DNA from: Papio anubis
Lineage: Eukaryota; Chordata; Mammalia; Primates; Cercopithecidae
DNA length: 64,000 bases
Assembly (NCBI RefSeq): GCF_008728515.1
Contig: NC_044989.1
Location: 64,722,712-64,786,711 of the forward strand
Direction: 5' to 3'
Shown: positions 55,985 through 64,000 of the stretch, in pieces
Layout of the letters: each line of letters opens with the position of its first letter
How positions within the stretch are numbered: the first letter of the stretch is position 1
The notes under the pieces: generated by a model
The model's input: the letters and a program-made list of their open reading frames with translations, nothing else
Database searches by the model: none
Told to the model about the DNA's origin: nothing
Translations under genes and position numbers: made by a program

Positions 55985-57400
55985 CTTTCATTTATTCAAC
56001 AAGTATACATTGAGCACTTAATATATGTCAGGTGCTGGGGGATAGAAACAAGGTTGCTGCTCTCACGGAATCTTCACTGTAGCGAGGGAGACAGAAGACA
56101 AGCAACTGAACAACAACAAAAATCACATGATTTGGTGAAACCCTGTCTCTACTAAAAATATAAAAAATTCGCCAGGCGTGGTGGCAGGCATCTGTAATCC
56201 CAGCTACTTGGGAGGCTGAGGCAGGAGAATCACTTGAACCCAGCAGGCGGTGGTTGCAACGGGCTGAGATCGCACCACTGCACTCCAGCCCGGGCAACAG
56301 CGCGAGACTCTGTCTCAGAAAAAAACAAAAAACAAAAACATGACTTCAGATAACTGCTATAAAGAAAATAAATGATGGTAAGGTGATTATTGTTTTAATG
56401 AGGATGGGCAGGGAAGGCCTCTCTCTAGGGATATTTGAACAAAGACATTAATAAAAAGAAGGAGGTGAGCCAAAGAAGGGACTTGTAGTCAGAAGAAGTA
56501 ACCACACAAAGGCCCTGTGGCTGGAATGTGCTTGACCCATTCTGAGAATTAGGAAGAAATTCTGGAGTGTGGCTGGAGCCTGTCAAGTAAGGTGGGGAGG
56601 GGACAGTAGTAGGAGATGAGGAGCCAGATCATGTTAGGCCTCATATGCTGCGGGAAAGAGATTGAAATTTATTCTGAGTATGGTGGGAAGTTATTGAACC
56701 TTTTGAGCAAGAGAGTGGGGTGAAGTGATTTCTAATTTGAAAGGAGCTCTCTGGCTGCTGGGTGCTGAATTGACTAAAGTGGAGCAGAAGTGGAAGCTGG
56801 GGGATTAGTGAGAATGCCTCTCCCGTAGTGTGGGGAAGAGATGCTGGTTTGGACCAGAACACTCATGGAGGAGACGGCGAGGTGTTTAGATTTCACTAAG
56901 AAGGAAAACACCGTTAATTAAACAATGGCACATCATTAGTTTTCAGATGCATTCTGAATTCATAGACTTTATCATATGAGGGGAACAGTGTATCTTAGAA
57001 TCAATGAAATGTGATATTCAGAAAGCAGAATCCAAAAGTCTTGCTGACAGGTTGAAGGTTGAGGGGCAAGAGAAGACAAGACTCAAGGGTGGCCCCTAGG
57101 TTTTTGGCTTGAGCAAATGGGCAAGAAATGGTGCTATTATTGACTAGGAATGGGAAGACTGAGGGAGGCACAGCACTGGAGACAGGGAGAAAGGGCAGGG
57201 GGGCGTGAGAGTTTGTCTTGGCCATGTCATTGTGAGCTGCGTGTTAGACATCCAGGTGGAGATGTGAGCCCTACTTCAGCCAACTGAACTTGGATATATG
57301 AGTCTGGAGCTCAGGGGAGGTGCGGGCTGAGTGTATAAATTTGAGACTCCTCAGAACTGAGATGGTTAATGGCCATGAATTAGGGAGTAACTGCTCTGTT
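55985..57400 (-). mobile_element. L2, antisense, about 1.2 kb excluding Alu
   Basis: It starts at the antisense 3' end ('tcatttattcaacaagtata', 'tcaggtgctgggggatagaa'). It follows L2 inward: 'gggaaggcctctctctaggg', 'gcccctaggtttttggcttg', 'gttagacatccaggtggaga', 'tatatgagtctggagctcag'. One of the longest L2 copies here. A 5'-truncated Alu lies within it. Confidence 0.88.
56125..56346 (+). mobile_element. 5'-truncated Alu inside L2
   Basis: It lacks the first about 90 bp of Alu, starting tggtgaaaccctgtctctac at 56133, and runs to the A-rich tail at about 56337. The flanks acatgattt (56125-56133) and acatgactt (56338-56346) match at 8 of 9. Confidence 0.94.
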
Positions 57401-57532
57401 CTTCTTTTCTGGCACCTCACTCGGAGACCTTCTCAGGCCAGCAACTGCAGAAAGCAGAGTCGGGGGAGCAGGAGGACCTTATGTCACATTGTACCCCATC
57501 TTCTCCCCAGGACCCTCCTGCATACCTGTCCT

Positions 57533-57910
57533 ACCTAGGGTTCCTCCAAAAAGCAAAGCCTGAGACAAGGACTTTAATGAAATGAGTTTATTTTGGGAAC
57601 TGAATTCAAAGAGCCAGAGGAACTTGGATAATGAAATGAGAAAAGAGGGAAGCCAATCTGAGGGCACTTGATGGAGCTGGTCACCACCATGGCAGCTGAA
57701 TACCACTGGGAGCTTCTGAGGAGCCATGTAGAATGCACCTTAGCATTGTCCACCTGAGACTCAGGAGAGGGGAGAATTCATCCACCCTCTCCCATACCCC
57801 ATTGGTCAGCGGTTGCCCCGGGGGGTTACCTCTCTCAGACTTCTGGGTGTGTGCCTGTTCCAGCAAGGCTGAGTGGGCTCTCCCTGGTTTCACAGTCGGT
57901 GGAGGTAGGA
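57533..57910 (+). repeat. Unnamed interspersed repeat, copy 2
   Basis: Shares the order of copy 1 (3051-3625) and copy 3 (62524-63110): 'cctagggttcctccaaaaag', 'gagtttattttgggaactga', 'cacctgagactcaggagagg', 'cggttgccccggggggttac'. The 3' boundary is uncertain and may extend to about 58160. Confidence 0.5.
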
Positions 57911-58702
57911 AGTCCTGAGACAGAAAGTGACAGATGAAGAAGCAGCTGAGGCAAGGGGCTGCCAGACTACACTGGGACACAGCTGGTTCCAGCAGAGCAA
58001 AATGCGGGCCCGGGGAGGTGAGCCAGCATGTGATAGGTGTCTGCCAGGATACCCTGGAGCCCTGCCGCAAATCTGAGTCAGCATTTGAAGGAGGGTACCC
58101 ATGAGGGCCTGGGGATACATGGGACACAGAAATGCAGTATAAAATGAGACAATTATGCAAGGTCAACTGAATTGTAATACTTCATCCATCTGAATTTCTG
58201 GAAGCAGGAGGCTTTTCAGACTGATTTGCTTGTTACTATGATACAGGATTAAAGTGCTTCATTCCAACTGTCTCTCCTTTCCATTTCTGGCACAGAGAAC
58301 GTTTCTCCCAGGATGGCAGGTAGTCCCTAGAGTTTGGCAGAATCCCAGGTCCTGTTCATCTGTGTTTTGTGACTCGGGTGGAGACATGTGACTATTTTCC
58401 TGGTCTACGGGTCTTTGGCCTCTCACTCAAAAATGGATGAGTGATATCTTCCATGACCCAGAATTGATTTTATTTGGCCCAGCTTGAGGTCATATTGCCT
58501 GGGAGTTGACACCATCAGCTCCGGCTTAATTCTGTCCTGGGACTTGGTGTAGTCAAGGTGGGACTCATGGCAGGGAGGCATCTCCAGGGTGTCCTGGGTG
58601 CTCCAAATGAGCTAACTCTGGATGCAAGGTTGTGCATCAAGGATATAGGATTTCTCAGTGTGCTCTGATCTGGTCTTCATGAATTTTTATAGTAGTCACA
58701 CT
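57911..58702. other. Unrecognised sequence
   Basis: No gene. A 161-codon minus frame (57681-58166) overlaps the repeat and has no recognisable domain. Confidence 0.4.
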
Positions 58703-58890
58703 CCACCACCACCATCACCATCACCACCATACCACTACCACCACCACCACCGTCACCACCACACTACTACCACCTCCACCACCATCACCAGCACAATCAT
58801 GGCACCACCATTACCACCACTCCCACCACCACTGTCACTACGACCACCACCTCCCCATGCCACCGCCGCCACCATCGCCACCATCACCTC
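58703..58890. repeat. CAC/CCA trinucleotide-rich minisatellite
   Basis: About 190 bp of imperfect cca, cac, tca units. The plus strand has almost no G; the minus strand reads as GGT-type repeats that could form quadruplex structures. An open frame of Pro/His/Thr runs across it is a by-product of the repeat. Confidence 0.97.
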
Positions 58891-58919
58891 CTAGTACAGC
58901 AAAGCTTCAATAATAATTA

Positions 58920-59180
58920 TATTAATGTTTATCTTAAGCACCTATTTATTGCACGAAAACACTATTCTTAGCACTTTCCACATAATAGCTCAGGTAAGCC
59001 TCATAATAAAGCTGAGAGAAGAGCACTATTATTATCATCATCATCCCTATTTTATAGATAATAAAACTAAGGCACGGAGTAGATGAGTAATTTGCTCAGG
59101 GTTAACTGGCTAGTAAGTGATAGAAGCAGGATTCCAACCCAGGTGGTCTAGTCTTGGAGTCCACATGCTTAACTATTACT
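58920..59180 (-). mobile_element. MIR, antisense
   Basis: 'cacctatttattgcacgaaa', 'atcatccctattttatagat', 'gtaatttgctcagggttaac', 'attccaacccaggtggtcta' follow antisense MIR to its tRNA-like end. Confidence 0.9.
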
Positions 59181-60063
59181 CTCTGTGGCCATGTTCCTGC
59201 AATGCAGCCCCATGTCCAATACCAAGGCTGATGGGTGCAATACCTGGTAGGATATTAAAGAGTAGGGCATGCCCTCTATACCCTTTTTCTCCATCTCTCA
59301 AAGCTGGGAGATGCATATGGTGGTGAGTCATTTTGAACAAGGCAGATGAAAGCAATTCTTAAAACTTAGCAAATCAAAAAAACAGGAGGAATCTGGGTTC
59401 CCAACATGATGAAACTCCTTTTATCAGTTTTGACTGCTTAGGAGAGAAAAAAATTAAAATCTGCTTGGCTTATACCTCTATTATTTTGGTTCTTAATTAT
59501 AGCAACTGAATCCATATCTATAATAACACCGTGGGCAAAGTCAATCTGGATAGCAACATAGCCAACTGCCCCCACCCCAGAAGCTCTGTCTTCAGCTTCA
59601 ACATGCCGAGGGCCTAATTCTGTGTGAGGCTGGGCTTTCTGAAGACTCCTGCACCGCCGAGCTGTACAAACCAGACTCACGGGGTGGAAAATGGGGAGAG
59701 GCCCATCTCCACGACAACCAAGTGGTGATGTTTATATTTATGTAGACTCATAAATGCTCCTGTAGTTTTTATGAGCATAAAACAGAAAATTATCAAACCA
59801 GAGCAGAGCTTCCTCAGCAAAGAGCTGACACCCCAACAAAAGGCCTCACCTCACAAAACAGGGTGTGTGTCTTCTTGGAGACTATAAGATCACAGGAGAA
59901 ACTAGATAGGCCATCTAATCTGATCTGAAGGCTGGGAAAGAGAAAAGGAGAGAGGTGAAGGAGGCCAAAGCTGAGTCAAAAGGTTGGAACGTGATGGTTT
60001 GGGAGGTGCAACGAAGGATTCAAAGTGTTTTTCAAATCTTTTTGAATTGAAAAATCAATGGAA
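59181..60063. other. Unique sequence, nothing recognised
   Basis: No repeat or gene signature with confidence. Confidence 0.4.
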
Positions 60064-60220
60064 TAGTAAAGTTTTTTTCTTCTTCGGTGGTGGGGGGTGG
60101 GTGTCTTGCTTTGTTGCTCAGGCTGGTCTCAAACTCCTCTGCTCAAGGGATCCTTTTGTCTCAGCCTCCCAAAGTGCTAGGTTTATAAGCAGGAGCCACT
60201 CTGCCTGGCTAGTGGTAAAG
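60064..60220 (-). mobile_element. Free left Alu monomer (FLAM-like), antisense
   Basis: A single monomer at about 60072-60210: 'gtcttgctttgttgctcagg', 'ctggtctcaaactcctctgc', 'caaagtgctaggtttataag', with no second arm. The flanks tagtaaag (60064-60071) and gtggtaaag (60212-60220) may be the duplication. Confidence 0.8.
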
Positions 60221-60374
60221 AAATTTTTAAGCCTCTAAAATTTCATGAATCCTTAATAGAACTTTAAAAAAATGTTTTCTATATATATCTTCGTAGCCAT
60301 ACTTATCAAGCTTATCTGCAAATATATTCAACTTTTTGACTTCTAATTATAATTCTCCATATTTCTACATACCT

Positions 60375-60525
60375 ATTGCAATTGTTAGGAAAGTCACTTA
60401 ATCTCACAAAATCTCAATTTTCTCATCTTTAAAATGGGGCTAACTATACCTACAGTAGCTGTTATAAGGATTAAGTAAAGAGGGTCAAACACCTAGCAGC
60501 ATGCCTGCCACAGAGCATAAACAAC
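60375..60525 (+). mobile_element. MIR, sense; source of a duplicated segment
   Basis: 'gtcacttaatctcacaaaat', 'ttttctcatctttaaaatgg', 'ggattaagtaaagagggtca', 'cagcatgcctgccacagagc' follow MIR. 60375-60451 is repeated almost exactly at 62557-62633. Confidence 0.88.
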
Positions 60526-60689
60526 CTTTCTCTTTAAAGAGTTTGATAAAGTTTCCCCAAAACTCCCCATTCTCCCCATTCAAGGTTTCTTTCTTCCTTG
60601 TACTCTGTGCTCATAAGGTACTTCTTATCTGTCCACATTAAACCAGTAAAGAGGTAACTTAAACGAAGGCCTGAATACATAAATGTAGT

Positions 60690-61390
60690 AGAGTCATTTG
60701 ATGGAATATTATACAGCAATGAAAAAGAACAAACTACCACCATACACAAAACATACATGCAGCTCCCAGTAAAAAAGTTGGGTGAAAGACATTAGACATA
60801 AAATATTACATATTCTGTGATCTCTTTATATAAAGTTCCAAATCAGGAAAAACGAATGTATGGTGATGTATGTTAGAATAGTGGTTACAGGCTGGATGCA
60901 GTGGCTCACATCTGTAATCCCAGCACTTTGGGAGGCTGAGGTGGGTGAATCACAAGGTCAGGAGTTTGAGACCAGCCTGGGCAACATGGTGAAACCCTGT
61001 CTCTACTGAAAATACAAAAAATTAGCTGGGTGTGGTGGTAGACGGCTGTAATCCCAGCTACTTGGGAGTCTGAGGGAGGAGAATCACCTGAACCTGGGAG
61101 GCGGAGGTTGCAGTGAGCTGAGATCACACCACTGCACCCCAGGCTGGGTGACAGTGTGAGACTATGTCTTAAAAAAAAAAAAAAAAGAATAGTGGTTACC
61201 TCCTGGGGGAGATGACTGGGAGGGGACATCAGGGCAGCTTCTGGGGTTCAAATAATGTCCTATATCTTGATTTGGGGGTGGTTATTGGGTGTGTTTACTT
61301 GTGAAAATGCATCACACAGTCCATCCCTGATTTGTGCAGCTTATTATATGTTATATTTCAGTTGGAAAGTTTCTTTACAAAGTGAAAATT
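60690..61390 (+). mobile_element. L1M 3' region, sense, split by Alu
   Basis: 'tgatggaatattatacagca', 'atgaaaaagaacaaactacc', 'agtggttac', then 'ctcctgggggagatgactgg' and 'tatatgttatatttcagttg' follow L1M 3' sequence. The Alu sits inside. Confidence 0.8.
60875..61199 (+). mobile_element. AluS-like element with perfect 14-bp duplication
   Basis: Body 60889-61185, with the duplication agaatagtggttac exact at 60875-60888 and 61186-61199. Complete dimer with a 16-A tail. Confidence 0.98.
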
Positions 61391-62523
61391 TGGGGTGTCA
61401 CAGGAAAAGATACTAACACAGGATGCCTGGCTTGCCCTGATCACTCCAGCCCTACCCCGTTCTCTGCCATCTCCTCTCTAGTGTCCAAGCACATTTTTTG
61501 TTTTTCTCACATAGGCAATTTTTCCAACACTTAGGGGCTTAGGAAAGCTCAGAGTCTATTCTTACGCATCACGTCAAGGAATTTCTTCCCCAAACAAGTT
61601 CTCTTTGCATTTATGTCTTTGCGATGAACTCCTTTATGTATATGTGTTTTTTATTTCGATGAAATTTCCAGAGTGAGAATCCATCCTTATGACTTTTTAT
61701 TCATATGACCATTTTGCTTTCTAAGATGGCTGTACCCAGTCACAACCCCCAAGGTGATTCATTCACACCCAACCATTAGTTTTCTCTGGTATGAGAACTA
61801 GGAAAGAAGTCCAGTCCTGAGGGCACTGGTCTGGCTACTTTTACACCCCAGGTCTGCAGGGAAAAGTTCCCCAAAAGTGATGATGCTTCTCAAGTACATG
61901 AGGTGCTTATTCATCTCAAATATGTCATCATCCATATTGATGCATTCCAGACATGAAGTGTCTACCTGGGGCCTCGCATGGGCTGTGCCCTGAGATGAGC
62001 GTGGTAGTGGTGCGTAACCAGCACAGTGATCTCTGGCCTCTGGCAATGTGACCTGTGGATGACGAGTCCACTCACAGTGCAGTGGCTTACATGGACAAGA
62101 GAGTCCTCAGCTGCCCTGTGTCCATCCCATCATTAGAAGAGACCCGCCAAACTAAAAAAGGAGTCTAGATTCACAAGCATCACTGTTATAGTGAGTTACT
62201 GCCTGGTAAATGAGTTCCAAGAGGCTCTGCCCTTTTCCTCTTAGTTACAATTCAAAATTATTGGGAAAGATTCTGATTGTCCCTTCTTGGGTTATCTGCT
62301 CATCTCCTATACCAATCATGGAGACCAGGATAGTAGAATGGAGTAAGGGACAGCTTCCATGTGGACCTCATGGTTCTTAGAGAAGAAAGAGTGGCACCCC
62401 AAAAGAAGGAGGCATTTTCCCAGTGGGAAAAAAAGGTGTTGGACCTACAAAACAAAAAATATTTTTAACAAAGTGTGAGCACATACGTGGGCACATGCAC
62501 ACACACGCGGGGAGGTGGACTCT
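61391..62523. other. Unique sequence, nothing recognised
   Basis: No repeat or gene signature. The minus-strand frame 61798-62046 (82 residues) has no recognisable domain. Confidence 0.4.
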
Positions 62524-63110
62524 GTCTTAGCTTGGGTTTCCCCAGAAAGAGGGGGAATTGCAATTGTTAGGAAAGTCACTTAATCTCACAAAATCTCAAT
62601 TTTCTCATCTTTAAAATGGGTCTAATTATACCTTGAGGAGTTGTGACCCTGAGATAGAAATTTGAGTGAAGTTTCCTTGGGAGCTGATCCCAGGCAACAC
62701 CACCATAGAAGTGGGGAAGGGAAAGCTGTCAGTGAAAGAGACATTCTTGAGCCAGTTACCACCAAGGGGAACTGGGGCTTAATCCCACTGCAGAACTCTG
62801 GGAGTCAATGCAAGACAGTAACCCCAGAGTTATCTCACCTGAGAGCTGCTTCCACACCAACTACCACCAATCACTGGTGGATGGCTGCTCCGGGGACTGG
62901 GGAGCGTTGTGAATTCTCTGAAACTTCTGCCCATTGGGCACTCAGACAGTGCAGGCTCCAGCTGCCAGAGAAAGCCCTTGTGCAGTTGGAAGCCTGGCTG
63001 GTGTTCACACAGTGGTCAGGCCCAGGGAATATTGCTGGGACACTGACAGTGTCTCTTTCATACATGCTTGTGTTCCAGGCGGAGAGTTAATTGTGGGAGG
63101 CTCTGTATCT
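62524..63110 (+). repeat. Unnamed interspersed repeat, copy 3
   Basis: It starts gtcttagcttgggtttcccc, as copy 1 does. A 77-bp foreign segment (62557-62633) follows, then it resumes with 'gaaatttgagtgaagtttcc', 'gagctgatcccaggcaacac' and 'ggctgctccggggactgg'. Confidence 0.55.
62557..62633 (+). repeat. 77-bp duplicated MIR segment inserted in another repeat
   Basis: 75 of 77 bases match 60375-60451 in the same orientation. It interrupts the unnamed repeat at a point where copies 1 and 2 are continuous. It has no A tail and no clear target-site duplication. Confidence 0.95.
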
Positions 63111-63389
63111 TTATATCTAGCAGCAAAAGGATAAGAAATTTGCGTTCCCTCTCAGGGTTCATGGGGATGAGCCTCAGGTGATGATGGCTCAAGAGGGAGA
63201 GCTTTATCTGCAGATCTATCATTTCCATCGGGGAAGCCCACTTTTAGTGCTAGGGAGGGCTGCCGGGTGCAATGACCATGAAGAGGGTGTTCTTGGGGAT
63301 GGTCAAATGTATGGAGCATACTTGTTAGTTTCTTTCCCTACAGGATGGAAACCTAACCCTGCCCTGGCCAATTAGTGCACTTTGACTCC
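63111..63389. other. Unrecognised sequence
   Basis: No signature was recognised. Confidence 0.4.
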
Positions 63390-63810
63390 CTACCCATAGC
63401 ACCTGGTTCAAAGATGGACTTGTGACCCAAATCAGTAAAACTCAGTTAATCCTAGAATGTTTGTTATAATGGCCAGGAAAAGATCTTTCTGTAGTATAAA
63501 GAAATGGGGAGACTGTTAACATGTGGCTATGGAGGTCACCCTGTAAAAAGAGCCTGCCTGAAGAAAACTCACAGGAAAAACAAAGGAGCCAAGGCTACGG
63601 AGGGAGTGAGGGCCGATGACAGCACATGAGCTGCTGGATCCAGCTGTGCCTGAAAACCCACCAAATCCACCCTTTGACTGTTCAGGTGTGTGTGAAAAGG
63701 TACGGGTGCCTGACTTTGACTGTTCGGCTATGTATGTTAAAATGAATTATGCTGAAGCAATTTTTGTTGGTTTTCTGTCAGTTGTCCCTGGAAGAATCCT
63801 GGAAATATAA
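63390..63810 (+). repeat. Probable ancient LTR-like repeat
   Basis: 'agatggacttgtgacccaaa', 'gctgctggatccagctgtgc', 'ttgttggttttctgtcagtt' are phrases of a dispersed repeat with an LTR-like end, not named. An imperfect 42-bp-period direct repeat (ctttgactgttc) lies at 63672-63742. Confidence 0.45.
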
Positions 63811-64000
63811 GATCCCTGATCCTGTTGCCTGCTCTCTTGGAGACCCCTAGGCCTTGCAAGACAGTAAGATTTCCAGGCAAGCCCAGGCTGAAGGAATCGG
63901 GAAAAGTGTCAATTGCTCTTATGTTTCTGAGAACTAATTTCCTGGAGCCTTGAAGAGCAGCTATGAGAATCTTAAGGGTTACCAAGGCAACAGAATCAGT
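63811..64000. other. Unrecognised sequence at window edge
   Basis: No signature was recognised. Confidence 0.4.

Noticed and set aside
57681..58166. 161-codon minus-strand open frame
   Set aside because: Overlaps the unnamed interspersed repeat and shows no protein-family features.
58658..58894. Pro/His/Thr-rich open frame
   Set aside because: It is a by-product of the CAC minisatellite.

Overview
The window is primate, almost certainly human, non-coding DNA. Eleven Alu-type insertions are recognisable, including two AluY-like copies. Alongside them are THE1/MST/MLT1 solo LTRs, MIR and L2 fragments, hAT and Tigger DNA transposons, and several L1 generations. Base composition is mixed, with no CpG island. 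I found no intact protein-coding gene, no tRNA, rRNA or snRNA gene, and no CRISPR array. Nearly all open frames are short and lie in repeats or unique spacer DNA. Family names come from recognition of consensus features, not from a RepeatMasker run, and edges are usually good to about 5-20 bp.

Layout. 1-16 kb is mostly unique DNA with old MIR/L2/MER fragments, a small L1 insert (1266-1554), an Alu (3195-3494), an MST LTR (4395-4764) and an atypical tail-less AluY (10523-10798). It also holds a possible orphan exon built on a 44-bp tandem duplication (7337-7424), a CTCF-like site (14631) and an AT-rich, homeodomain-site-rich block (about 12.0-12.9 kb) that looks like a developmental conserved element. 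16.6-30 kb is repeat-dense: an ERV-type LTR, a 2.1-kb antisense L1M carrying MER33, MER20, L2 with a THE1 solo LTR inside, L2 with a 31-bp-arm hairpin, MLT1, and Tigger elements. A processed RPL23A pseudogene follows at 29.9-30.4 kb. 33.5-36.8 kb is one old L1 flanked by an 18-bp target-site duplication. It keeps its monomeric 5'UTR, an ORF1 remnant and its 3'UTR, but has lost ORF2. 37-47 kb is largely unique with scattered L2/MIR/MER5A and a second CTCF-like site (43121). 47.5-64 kb is again repeat-rich, with an L1M 3'UTR split by AluY and MST, a long L2, a CAC minisatellite, and three copies (window-wide) of one repeat I cannot name.

Nothing here works together as a gene system. The most noteworthy items are a 77-bp near-identical copy of a MIR segment pasted 2.2 kb away into another repeat (60375-60451 to 62557-62633), the candidate exon at 7340-7420, the hairpin at 23366-23441, the ORF2-less L1, and the two conserved-looking regulatory candidates (12.0-12.9 kb and 31.8-32.0 kb).
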